Origin: Bacteroidota bacterium | GTDB lineage: Bacteria; Bacteroidota; Bacteroidia; Chitinophagales; Chitinophagaceae | NCBI GenBank assembly: GCA_023396345.1 | Contig: JAEWWO010000227.1 | Coordinates: 1 to 18,997, forward strand | Direction of reading: 5' to 3' | Length of the DNA stretch: 18,997 nucleotides | Shown: positions 6,851 to 14,720 of the stretch, in pieces | Numbering within the stretch: the first letter of the stretch is position 1 | Layout: each line of letters starts with the position of its first letter | The notes under the pieces: generated by a model | Told to the model about the DNA's origin: nothing | Seen by the model: only the letters and a program-made list of their open reading frames with translations | The model's database searches: none | Translations under genes and position numbers: made by a program

Positions 6851-8914
6851 ATGCTTAAATCTATCTCAGCAGTTATGCTTGCTGCGTTTATTTTTATAAA
6901 TGCCGGCGCACAGACGCACATCCCTGCACCGAATAATTCACGGACGGTACTGGAAGTAAACTTCCCAGGCATATTGCAATCAGCGGGGTACGAGCAGCTA
7001 AACCAGTCTAAAGCATCGGGCAGGTTGCTGGATAAACTTTTGCAGCGTCCGGCAAAATATGATTATGTTGATGACAGTACATTGCATGTGCAAAACCATG
7101 GAATAGATTTTACGCGTAAAGCATATATGCATACCGTAAATACCGACAGCTCTAATTATACCTTGTCTTTAGTGCCGATAGCTGATGTAAAAATGTTTAA
7201 AGATTATGTAATCACAACTTCAGGAGCCATAGGCAGCAAGGAATATGCGCAAGGAAATATTTACAAAACAGATAAAAAAACCCTGATGTATGTAAATGAA
7301 AATTATGCCATAGCAATTAAGTCAGAAGCGTCAGGAACTTTCTTTGACGACTCTGTGAATGCGGCAAGGTATAATATTGAAAGACCTAACTATTACTCTT
7401 CAGTAGCTTTGGATACTACAGTAGCAGATGTGGATTATGATTCAGAGTACGACGAAGTTGATTCTGTTGTTGTAATTGAAGCTGTTCCTGATGAAGAATA
7501 TGAGGAAGTTGATTCCACCGAAACGGAAAGTAAAATTGATTTAGAAAAATATCTGGATGTTGGAGAAGATGAGTATGCAGATGAAGAAGTTGATGTTGAT
7601 GAATATATTGAAGAGGAAGAGGAAGACGAAGAGGGAAAATACGATTACAGTGCATATTCTATTGCATACGCCGCATATCAGAGCAAATTAGATTCTATAA
7701 GTTATATATGGGCAGAAGAATATCTACAGCAGTTGCTTACAGAAAATAATGATACCGAAAACTGGTTACGCAAATTAAATAACTATACACCTCCTGCACA
7801 AAACAACATGCTGTCTTATTACGAGGCCGGCGATATGTTTTCTGCCTATAAGCAATCGTTCAGGGCAATCTTTGGTATGTATGGTATTCCCGCTTTTTCA
7901 GGATTGGCAACTGTGCCCGTATATAGCGACTGGACCGGATATTATTTAAAAATGGACAATAAAGATATTGTGTTTGATTATGCCTATCATACAAGTCCTG
8001 AAAATCTGAATACACTTAAAAAAATATATAATAAAAAACTGAACAGAAAATTATTTAAGTATATCAATGAAGACAATGATTTGGGCATCATTACAAGTTA
8101 TATGAGCACCTATGATTATCTCAAAGAATTTCCCGGTTTAATGGCAAATTTTTTCAACGGCAAACGCAACGATATAAGTGCTGCCGGATTGGCTGCAGAA
8201 TTTTTCTCCATTGCTGTTGACGAAAAAGAACTGAGTAAACTCGCGAGCGGAGATTTTGTTTTTGTTGCAAACGGTATGAAAGAGGTAGAATGGGAAACTG
8301 TTAAGTTTACAACTGATGAAGAAAATTTTGAAAAAAAGGCAGATACTATAATGGAAATGAAAAAAATTCCTACACTAATGGGAATGTTTACTACAGAGAA
8401 TAAAAATACCATTACTAAATGGATGCAATATGCGGTTAAGAAAGGATGGCTTGTTGACAATCATAACGGAATCTTTTCTATTCCAAATGATACAGATAAT
8501 AAAAAGTATAAACCATCTTATGTAAAATCAATAGAAAAATATTACTCTGCCAATTTTTTTATACATGATGGAATTGTATTTTTTGTTACAGAAATGGACG
8601 ATGCCTTAAAAATTAAAAACGGCAATTACAAAGGAAAAGTTTCGTCTAAGGAGAAGAAAATTATGAGAAACAATTATGCTTACGGTAATGTAAAACTACC
8701 GGAATTAATAGCATTGCTCAACGAAGGAAATGACGACGAAGACGATAAAGGTATAATGGAAAAAATGAAAATGCTTCAATCTTTCCGCTTTCTGTCAGAC
8801 AAAATCACAAATGAAAAACTCGGAGCATCTTATTATTTAGAGATTGATGATGCCTATCAGGGAAATGCGCTGGAGTTGTTGCTGGAAATGGCGGGCATAG
8901 CTGATAAACTTTGA
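6851..8914 (+). CDS. Secreted protein with an acidic insert, DUF4836-like
   Basis: A 687-aa protein with a signal peptide (MLKSISAVMLAAFIFINAGAQ). The first domain (about 25-185) has a strand-turn-helix opening SRTVLEVNFPGIL, then ADVKMFKDYV, then IYKTDKKTLMYVNENYAIAI. This layout resembles DUF4836-type proteins of Bacteroidota and is repeated in the next gene. Residues 188-262 are extremely rich in Asp and Glu (about half) with Tyr and Val, and are probably unstructured. A second alpha/beta part follows (about 270-687), including YKPSYVKSIEKYY and FFIHDGIVFFVTEMDD. The function is unknown. It is 10 bp from the next gene, so the two are probably co-transcribed. The family assignment is tentative. 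Confidence 0.7.
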   Translation: MLKSISAVMLAAFIFINAGAQTHIPAPNNSRTVLEVNFPGILQSAGYEQLNQSKASGRLLDKLLQRPAKYDYVDDSTLHVQNHGIDFTRKAYMHTVNTDSSNYTLSLVPIADVKMFKDYVITTSGAIGSKEYAQGNIYKTDKKTLMYVNENYAIAIKSEASGTFFDDSVNAARYNIERPNYYSSVALDTTVADVDYDSEYDEVDSVVVIEAVPDEEYEEVDSTETESKIDLEKYLDVGEDEYADEEVDVDEYIEEEEEDEEGKYDYSAYSIAYAAYQSKLDSISYIWAEEYLQQLLTENNDTENWLRKLNNYTPPAQNNMLSYYEAGDMFSAYKQSFRAIFGMYGIPAFSGLATVPVYSDWTGYYLKMDNKDIVFDYAYHTSPENLNTLKKIYNKKLNRKLFKYINEDNDLGIITSYMSTYDYLKEFPGLMANFFNGKRNDISAAGLAAEFFSIAVDEKELSKLASGDFVFVANGMKEVEWETVKFTTDEENFEKKADTIMEMKKIPTLMGMFTTENKNTITKWMQYAVKKGWLVDNHNGIFSIPNDTDNKKYKPSYVKSIEKYYSANFFIHDGIVFFVTEMDDALKIKNGNYKGKVSSKEKKIMRNNYAYGNVKLPELIALLNEGNDDEDDKGIMEKMKMLQSFRFLSDKITNEKLGASYYLEIDDAYQGNALELLLEMAGIADKL

Positions 8915-8924
8915 TTCTGAAATA

Positions 8925-10235
8925 ATGAGAAAAAAGGTTCTGATATTTATTGCAGTAATGGTTGTGTTTGGAGGATTACTTCTTGCCTGGCTTTGGCAAA
9001 AACGTAATAGCTCATTGAATGTAGATATTCCTGCAAACACTGTGGCTGTGGTGCGCATAAATACAGAACAAGTTATAAAAGAAAATATTTTTTCCGCCAA
9101 AAAAGACAGTTCGTTAAAGCAGTTAAATACAGGATTGGATTTACCGCTGAATGTGTTTGTATATGTGCTAAAGCCGGAAGATAAAAACATTTTCTTATCT
9201 CATTTTCAGATAAAAAATCCCGAAGTTTTTAAGGAGTTTATTGGTAAAAATTTTTCAGAAACTACGGAACTTACAAACGATAAATTTCATATTTATAAAA
9301 ATGAACATTTGCCCTTGTATTGTGTTTTCAACAATGAATCGGCTTTGTTTACCAATGATGTATCAGAGGCTGCAATTAAGGAAATTGAAGATGTATTAAA
9401 TCGTAACAATCTAATTCCTTTGTCTCAGTCAAAATTTGCAGAGGTAAAAAATGCTGATTCAGATGCTTTTTATTTTTCTGATAATAATCAAATATCTGTA
9501 AATTTTCTTCAGGAAGAAATAAGTATCAAAGGCACAACTGAAGGAGTTCCTGAGATAGATGAGCAGTATAAGTTATCCGTTAATCCTGCTGCTACAGTAT
9601 ATTTCAGCTCTAAACTTTCATTGCCTGATTTTGTTTTAAAATATATTTCAGAAAACAATACCGCATTAAATACTGACAGTTTAAAACAGTTAATTCGTCC
9701 GGGTTTCTATTTTCAAATAAGAGATGCCATACGTCAAACTGTACAGTCTGTAACCTATGAATATAATGACGATTTTGAAAAAACAGAAACTGTTTCATTC
9801 GCTGAAAAGCAGGTGCCGCTTGCTTTTCTGAAGGTTAAAGCAGATGATAAATTGTGTGATTATTTTATCAAGAACGATATATTGATGTCGGACAGCATCA
9901 ATAAAAATGTTTTTCCTTTGTATAGTTTGTATGCAGATTGCAATCCGGATCATTTGATTGCAGCTACAGCAAGAGATTTTCCGTCCGTCGCAATCAATGT
10001 AATAGAAGTCAACAAAGAGAATGTAGTAGCTTATGGCGGAATAGACTTTTCTCAGATGAAACAAAAAGAAGAATGGAAAGAAATAGAAAATTATATTTCC
10101 CTGTTACAAAATGCAGATTTGACGGTGAGAAAAAATACTAACTCTCTGGAGTACGATGCCCAAATTCGATTTACAGATAAAAGTAAATCTTCATTATTCA
10201 ACTTTATACAGCTCTTAAAGCATCTTCAACAATAA
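8925..10235 (+). CDS. Membrane-anchored protein, DUF4836-like
   Basis: A 436-aa protein with one N-terminal membrane segment (KKVLIFIAVMVVFGGLLLAWLW, cut here as residues 3-24) and basic residues on both sides, so it is probably anchored in the inner membrane with the bulk in the periplasm. The exported part opens with IPANTVAVVRINTEQVI, then NPEVFKEFIGKN, then HIYKNEHLPLYCVFNNESALF. The order and spacing mirror the first domain of the preceding 687-aa protein, suggesting divergent paralogues. No catalytic motif is visible. The last 32 bp overlap the end of tsaE on the other strand. No terminator is seen between the two convergent genes. Confidence 0.7.
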   Translation: MRKKVLIFIAVMVVFGGLLLAWLWQKRNSSLNVDIPANTVAVVRINTEQVIKENIFSAKKDSSLKQLNTGLDLPLNVFVYVLKPEDKNIFLSHFQIKNPEVFKEFIGKNFSETTELTNDKFHIYKNEHLPLYCVFNNESALFTNDVSEAAIKEIEDVLNRNNLIPLSQSKFAEVKNADSDAFYFSDNNQISVNFLQEEISIKGTTEGVPEIDEQYKLSVNPAATVYFSSKLSLPDFVLKYISENNTALNTDSLKQLIRPGFYFQIRDAIRQTVQSVTYEYNDDFEKTETVSFAEKQVPLAFLKVKADDKLCDYFIKNDILMSDSINKNVFPLYSLYADCNPDHLIAATARDFPSVAINVIEVNKENVVAYGGIDFSQMKQKEEWKEIENYISLLQNADLTVRKNTNSLEYDAQIRFTDKSKSSLFNFIQLLKHLQQ

Positions 10236-10644
10236 TTTTTCTTGTGTTTTCGTCAATCACTTCTAACTTTAAATAAACTGTGTCGTCAGGCAAAAGACCG
10301 GCAGCTTTTTCAGGCCATTCTACCAAACACATTTTTCCGGAGTACAATGTATCTTCAACGCCCGCCTGAATAGCTTCTTCTTCATCCCGCAACCTGTATA
10401 AGTCAAGATGAAATATCTGTCCGGCTACCGGGCTGTAATATTCATTGATAATAGAAAAAGTAGGACTGCTTGAAATTTCTTCAATCTCTAAAATATTTTT
10501 ACATAAAGCATTTATAAATGTTGTTTTTCCCGCACCCATAGGAGCATTGAAAGCCCAGACCTTATTGTTTTTATACGTTTCAAAAACTGTCAAAGCTGCA
10601 TCGCTTATAGAATCAAGTGTAAAAGTTTTTTCCAATTTTTGCAT
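10204..10644 (-). CDS. tsaE: tRNA threonylcarbamoyladenosine biosynthesis ATPase TsaE
   Basis: A 146-aa P-loop ATPase. TsaE works with TsaB and TsaD to transfer the threonylcarbamoyl group to A37 of ANN-reading tRNAs (t6A). Visible motifs are the Walker A APMGAGKTT (34-42), SSPTFSIINEY (59-69), HLDLYRL (79-85) and VEWPEKA (108-114), all standard for the family, and the length is normal. It converges with the 436-aa protein gene, sharing 32 bp at the 3' ends, and diverges from the M1 peptidase gene. A perfect -7 element lies five bases before its ATG, which suggests a leaderless mRNA. Confidence 0.95.
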   Translation of the reverse strand: MQKLEKTFTLDSISDAALTVFETYKNNKVWAFNAPMGAGKTTFINALCKNILEIEEISSSPTFSIINEYYSPVAGQIFHLDLYRLRDEEEAIQAGVEDTLYSGKMCLVEWPEKAAGLLPDDTVYLKLEVIDENTRKIIVEDALRAV

Positions 10645-10649
10645 TTTGA

Positions 10650-10657
10650 CAAAAGTA
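10650..10657 (-). promoter_or_regulatory. -7 element of tsaE
   Basis: TACTTTTG (10657-10650, minus strand) is an exact TAnnTTTG match. It is followed by five bases and then the tsaE ATG at 10644-10642. Transcription would start at or next to the start codon. The -33 region is A+T-rich without a clear TTTG. Confidence 0.5.
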
Positions 10658-10712
10658 ATAAATCCATCACATAAATATTGCGTGGCAGTTTATGGTAAAA
10701 TCATTATTTTTA

Positions 10713-10720
10713 TTGCTTTG
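10713..10720 (+). promoter_or_regulatory. Candidate -7 element of the M1 peptidase gene
   Basis: TTGCTTTG (10713-10720) differs from TAnnTTTG at one base and lies 16 bp before the ATG at 10737. The divergent region to tsaE is only 92 bp, so both promoters must be packed here. Confidence 0.35.
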
Positions 10721-10736
10721 ATAAATTATTAATCTT

Positions 10737-12626
10737 ATGCATAAAATACTTTTAGGTTTTTTGTCTGTTGTTTTTCTGACTGTGCAGTCATCTGCACAGC
10801 AATTGTATATGCCGCGCAATATAAAAATGGCTTATGAAAAAGGTACACGTTCACCTGACGGTAATCCCGGAAAAAATTACTGGCAGAATAAAGGAGTGTA
10901 TGATATGCAGGTAACCTTAACGCCTGAAACCCGCATGGTTCATGGATTTGAGAAGATTGCCTATACTAATAATAGCCCCGATACACTTAAAACGCTTGCA
11001 ATAAGATTTGTAAATAATATGCACAAGCCAACCTCGCCGCGTGAGAGACCTGTGTCGGAAGATTATCTTACAAAAGGTATGGTTGTGACTCTGTTAAAAG
11101 TTGCGGGAGAAACGTATAAAACAGATGCAAAAAACTGGAGCACGGTATATGAATTAAAACTGTCAAAACCCATAATGCCGAAATCAGTTACAAATATTGA
11201 AATAGAATGGAATTATCCTTTATCAAAAATTAGCGGACGCGAAGGACAGATAGACAGCACAACTTTTTTTGCGGCATACAGCTATCCGCGTATTTCTGTT
11301 TATGACGATTACAATGGCTGGGATTTGCTGGAGCACAACGGTATGCAGGAGTTTTATAATAATTTCAATGATTACAAACTGGCGGTAAAGGTGCCAAAGA
11401 ATTATGTGGTTTGGGCTACAGGAAAGTTTATGAATCCTGATGAAGTATTGCAACCCGCTATTGCAGAAAGATTAAAAAAATCATACACGTCTGATGAAGT
11501 AATACATGTGGCAACGCATGAGGAAATGATGAACGGTAAAGTAACTTTGCAAAACGATTGGAATAACTGGAAGTTTACTTACGACAATATTATTGATTTT
11601 ACATTTGCTGTCAGCAATCATTATGTGTGGGATGCAGGAAGCACAATCGTTGACAAGTCTACCGGTAGAAGAGCCAGTATGCAGGCGGGCTACAACCATA
11701 CAGCTCAAGATTTTACAAACTCTGTAAGGTGGGGTAAAAATACTTTACAGTATTTCTCTGAAGTAATGCCGGCTGTGCCATATCCATATCCTACAATGAC
11801 GGCTATCAATGGATTTGGCAATATGGAATATCCGATGATGGTAAATGATGTTACAGTTCCGCACGATCCTGTAGATGCCAGAATGCTACAGGACCACGAA
11901 ATTGCACACACATATTTTCCTTTTTATATGGGTATCAATGAAGCTCGTTATGCTTATATGGACGAAGGTTGGGCAGTATTCTTCACCTGGCTTTTATCGA
12001 GAAAATTGTTCAGCGATAATACCGGAGATGAGATTTTAAAAAACTCCAGAATAAAAAGATGGAATGCCGATCCTTCAGGAGAAATGGATATGCCCATGAT
12101 TACAATGAGCTCGCAACTTACAGGAAAGGCTTACAGAACTAATTCTTATAACAAATCTGCCGCCTGCTATGTAGCATTGTATTCTTTGCTTGGAGAAGAT
12201 GTGTTTAAGAAGGCATTGCATCATTATATAAAAGTGTGGAACGGAAAACATCCTATTCCCTGGGATTTTTTCAATGCGATGAATGCGGGTTCCGGACAAA
12301 ATCTTGACTGGTTTTGGCAAAACTGGTTTTTTACGAACAAGTATATGGATCTGCAAATATCGAATGTAAAAACTGACAGGAAATTTTATTATGCAGATAT
12401 CTCAAACAAAGGCGGGCTGTACATTCCGGCAAAAGTGATTGCTTATTATAGCGATGGCACAACGGAAGAAAAAGAAATAAAGGTACAGGATTGGAGATTC
12501 AATAAACTGACACACGAAAGAATTTCTTTTCCCAGAAAATCCAATACAACTATCAATAAAATTGAAATTGATAACTGGGTATTTGCCGACGCTACTCCGG
12601 AAGATAATGTGTGGATTGCTAATTAG
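10737..12626 (+). CDS. Secreted M1 family metallopeptidase (gluzincin aminopeptidase)
   Basis: A 629-aa zinc peptidase with a signal peptide (MHKILLGFLSVVFLTVQSSAQ). The zinc site is complete: HEIAH at 387-391 and the third ligand E410, exactly 18 residues later, in YMDEGWAVFF. The exopeptidase motif, GAMEN in classical M1 enzymes, reads GNMEYP here (361-366). The glutamate that binds the substrate N-terminus is kept (E364), but the Asn is Tyr. Upstream is the N-terminal beta-sandwich (YDMQVTLTPETRMVHGFEKIAYTNNSPDTL, split around residue 75); downstream is a helical domain with WFWQNWFFTNKYMDL. Probable role: trimming peptides in the periplasm or outside the cell. It appears to have its own promoter, divergent from tsaE, and is followed by rluD after 67 bp. 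Confidence 0.92.
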   Translation: MHKILLGFLSVVFLTVQSSAQQLYMPRNIKMAYEKGTRSPDGNPGKNYWQNKGVYDMQVTLTPETRMVHGFEKIAYTNNSPDTLKTLAIRFVNNMHKPTSPRERPVSEDYLTKGMVVTLLKVAGETYKTDAKNWSTVYELKLSKPIMPKSVTNIEIEWNYPLSKISGREGQIDSTTFFAAYSYPRISVYDDYNGWDLLEHNGMQEFYNNFNDYKLAVKVPKNYVVWATGKFMNPDEVLQPAIAERLKKSYTSDEVIHVATHEEMMNGKVTLQNDWNNWKFTYDNIIDFTFAVSNHYVWDAGSTIVDKSTGRRASMQAGYNHTAQDFTNSVRWGKNTLQYFSEVMPAVPYPYPTMTAINGFGNMEYPMMVNDVTVPHDPVDARMLQDHEIAHTYFPFYMGINEARYAYMDEGWAVFFTWLLSRKLFSDNTGDEILKNSRIKRWNADPSGEMDMPMITMSSQLTGKAYRTNSYNKSAACYVALYSLLGEDVFKKALHHYIKVWNGKHPIPWDFFNAMNAGSGQNLDWFWQNWFFTNKYMDLQISNVKTDRKFYYADISNKGGLYIPAKVIAYYSDGTTEEKEIKVQDWRFNKLTHERISFPRKSNTTINKIEIDNWVFADATPEDNVWIAN

Positions 12627-12693
12627 AGAATCATTATCAATATAAAAAATACAATTTTTGTAACTTGCAACAGATTTAACAAACCAGACAATT

Positions 12694-13740
12694 GTGCAGG
12701 AAGAAATACTACAGGAAGAAAGTAATGAGGAAATCTACGAGCGCAAATCTTTTATAATTGATAAAGGAGAAGAACCCAAGCGCGTAGATAAATGGTTGCA
12801 GGCAAGAATTGAAAACTCTACAAGAAATAAAATTCAGCAGGCAATAGATATGGGTATGCTTACCGTAAACGGTAAAGCAGTAAAGAGCAATTACAAAATA
12901 AAACCGGATGATCATTTGGTATTGCTAAGTCTGGGAAACCCTGAGTCGTCAGATATTGTACCGGAGCAGATGCCGCTGAATATCGTTTATGAAGATGATG
13001 CAGTAATGGTTATAAACAAGCCTCATAACATGGTGGTGCATCCGGGAGTGGGCAATTATTCAGGAACCCTACTCAATGGAGTTGCTTACCATTTGTTGCA
13101 GCAAAATCCCGCTATTGATGAAGAAAATCTTCCGCGCTACGGTATGGTACACCGTATAGATAAAAACACTACAGGTTTAATATTGCTGGCCAAAACCGGT
13201 GAGGCTGCCGTTCATCTGGCAAAACAATTTTACAATCACACTGTCGATAGAAAATATGTAGCAGTAGTGTGGGGTAATGTGCAGGAAGATGAAGGAACAA
13301 TAAATGCCAACATCGCCCGCCATCAACGTTTCAGAAAAATGTTTACAACTTATCCTGACGGCGATTTTGGTAAAACTGCCATTACACATTATCGTGTTTT
13401 GGAAAGGATGAATTACATCACTGTTGTAGAATGTGTGCTGGAAACGGGTCGCACGCATCAGATACGTGTGCATATTAAATCGATTGGACACACTTTGTTC
13501 AACGACTGGGAATACGGAGGAGATAGAATTCTGAAAGGTACTGTTTATGCCAAGTACAAGCAGTTTGTAGATAATTGTTTCTCCGTTTGTCCACGTTGTG
13601 CATTACATGCAAAGACGCTGGGTTTTGAACATCCTGTTACCGGAGAACGCATGTTTTTTGAAACAGAACTTCCGGAAGATATGACAGAGCTTATTGAAAA
13701 ATGGCGAAAGTATGTATATGTAAAACCATTGGATGAATAA
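12694..13740 (+). CDS. rluD: RluD-type 23S rRNA pseudouridine synthase
   Basis: A 348-aa protein of the RluA/RluD family. It starts at GTG 12694-12696; no ATG lies in frame before the S4 domain. The N-terminal S4 RNA-binding domain spans about 30-90 (RVDKWLQARI, IQQAIDMGMLTVNGKAV). The catalytic domain has INKPHNMVVHPG and the signature MVHRIDKNTTGLILLAKT, with the catalytic aspartate D156. The later ETGRTHQIRVH and ALHAKTLGFEHPVTGE motifs are also present. RluD makes the helix 69 pseudouridines in 23S rRNA; the exact target site here is inferred from overall similarity. The next gene starts 11 bp after its stop, so the two were probably co-transcribed. Confidence 0.9.
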   Translation: MQEEILQEESNEEIYERKSFIIDKGEEPKRVDKWLQARIENSTRNKIQQAIDMGMLTVNGKAVKSNYKIKPDDHLVLLSLGNPESSDIVPEQMPLNIVYEDDAVMVINKPHNMVVHPGVGNYSGTLLNGVAYHLLQQNPAIDEENLPRYGMVHRIDKNTTGLILLAKTGEAAVHLAKQFYNHTVDRKYVAVVWGNVQEDEGTINANIARHQRFRKMFTTYPDGDFGKTAITHYRVLERMNYITVVECVLETGRTHQIRVHIKSIGHTLFNDWEYGGDRILKGTVYAKYKQFVDNCFSVCPRCALHAKTLGFEHPVTGERMFFETELPEDMTELIEKWRKYVYVKPLDE

Positions 13741-13751
13741 AGCTCTTATTT

Positions 13752-14076
13752 ATGAACATAGAAGACATCCGCACATATTGCCTAAGTTTTGAAGAGGTGG
13801 AAGAAGGCTTTCCTTTTGGAGACGATACGTTGGTGTTTAAAACAAAAGGAAAAATATTTCTCCCTCCTGCCTTTGGAAACGGAAGAATTACGCTTCAATG
13901 TAAAATGTGATCCCGAAGAAGCGATTGAGTTGCGCGAAAGATATCCCGCCATTATTCCCGGATGGCATATGAACAAAAAGCACTGGAACACCATTGTTGT
14001 AGACGGTTCCCTGCCTGCTTTGCTTATCAAAGAAATGATTGAAAACTCTTATTGGCTGGTAAGAGGGAAGAAATAA
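13752..14076 (+). pseudogene. MmcQ/YjbR family protein, broken by a 1-bp frameshift
   Basis: Frame one starts at ATG 13752 and reads MNIEDIRTYCLSFEEVEEG, FPFGDDTLVFKTKGKIF, then leaves the family pattern and stops at 13908-13910. From about 13861 the +1 frame takes over with SLLPLETEELRFNVKC, DPEEAIELRERYPAIIPG, WHMNKKHWNTIVVDGS and a proper end at 14076. Joined, the two parts give a complete MmcQ/YjbR protein of about 107 aa (family pattern FPFGxDTLVFKV...KMFALL...LKCDP...YHMNKKHWNT). Leaving out one base near C13860 restores the frame. These small proteins have a CyaY-like fold and are thought to bind DNA. Whether this is a real mutation, a sequencing error or programmed shifting cannot be told here; I see no strong slippery site. 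Confidence 0.85.
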
Positions 14077-14129
14077 TTTTTTGATGTCAGAAGATTCTTC
14101 TTTATTTTTATATCACAAAATGCTAAAAT

Positions 14130-14672
14130 ATGAAAAAGATAAAATGTTTATTTTTCCTTTGTTCTTTTTTCTTCTTTATTACTGCTTGTGAATAAAAGAC
14201 TACATCTGTAAAAGACTCAGATGGGGTAGTTGTTACAGACGCTGCTTTAAAAAATAATCTTTATTCAACCTCTGTAGATACATTGTATGTAAGCAATCTT
14301 AAACTATATGTATCAGAAGCTTATCTTTCCAGAAACTTTTCTTTACGAATGGAATCTGACCAGAACAGAGATACAGACTTAGTAGTTCATGTAACTGTAT
14401 TTGAACATAATCAAAGAAGTATTCTTTTCGATTTCAAATTGAAAAATATTTATGTTATAAACGGAGATAAAATATGGATTAAAAATAGTGAGGAGATAAG
14501 AGCAGAAAACGGAGTCTCTCAGGCGCCTTACTTTTTGAGAGGCATAAACGTCAACGGACCCAAATGGGATATTGATACATTTGTTGATGTTGTATGCGAA
14601 ATACAGGAAAGCGCTTCCGGTAAATCTTATCTTATTATTTCTAAAAACAATAAGATAAGAAAGATTTCTTAA
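14130..14672 (+). pseudogene. Small lipoprotein gene with an in-frame stop after the lipobox
   Basis: ATG 14130 opens a lipoprotein signal peptide, MKKIKCLFFLCSFFFFITAC, with the lipidated cysteine at codon 20. Codon 21 is Glu and codon 22 is TAA (14193-14195). The same frame then stays open for 158 codons to the stop at 14670-14672. The downstream protein looks like a normal small exported domain: VDTLYVSNLKLYVSEAYL, LVVHVTVFEHNQRSILF, IWIKNSEEIRAENG and VVCEIQESASGKSYLI. I do not recognise the family. One base change (for example TAA to GAA or AAA) would restore a 180-aa lipoprotein. Alternatives are a sequencing error, a true nonsense mutation, or reinitiation at a TTG at 14283, which would lack a signal peptide. 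Confidence 0.75.
14626..14659. repeat. 11-bp inverted repeat at the end of the lipoprotein gene
   Basis: CTTATCTTATT (14626-14636) and AATAAGATAAG (14649-14659) are a perfect inverted repeat around a 12-nt loop. It lies inside the last 16 codons of the frame (SYLIISKNNKIRKI). It has few G/C pairs and no following T run, so it is a weak hairpin at most. It might act as a 3'-end mRNA structure. Confidence 0.35.
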
Positions 14673-14680
14673 TTCATCGC

Positions 14681-14701
14681 TAATTCCATTTTCCATTCCC
14701 C
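14681..14701 (-). repeat. Heptad repeat tract upstream of purL (three units)
   Basis: On the plus strand the bases read TAATTCC, ATTTTCC, ATTCCCC. On the minus strand this is GGGGAAT, GGAAAAT, GGAATTA, i.e. three 7-bp units of a GGRRNNT type. It is degenerate and short, but its period matches the clearer tract at 18463-18497 on the other side of purL, in the opposite orientation. Confidence 0.5.
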
Positions 14702-14712
14702 TTATTAATGTT

Positions 14713-14720
14713 TATTTTTG
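14713..14720 (+). promoter_or_regulatory. -7 element of purL
   Basis: TATTTTTG (14713-14720) is an exact TAnnTTTG match and is followed by C. It predicts a 5' leader of about 35-40 nt before the purL ATG at 14761. There is no clear -33 TTTG. I do not recognise a purine riboswitch in the leader; it is too short for the known purine or PRPP aptamers. Confidence 0.5.

Noticed and set aside
7416..7655. Minus-strand frame rich in His, Leu and Gln repeats
   Set aside because: It is the complement of the Asp/Glu-rich insert of the 687-aa protein. The repeats come from GAA/GAT codons read backwards.
14089..14101. Possible terminator AGAAG-ATT-CTTCT after the MmcQ/YjbR gene
   Set aside because: A 5-bp stem with an interrupted T run is too weak to call.
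14283..14672. Independent 129-aa gene starting at TTG 14283
   Set aside because: The frame continues upstream through a complete lipoprotein signal peptide to ATG 14130, interrupted by one TAA. A damaged lipoprotein gene explains it better.
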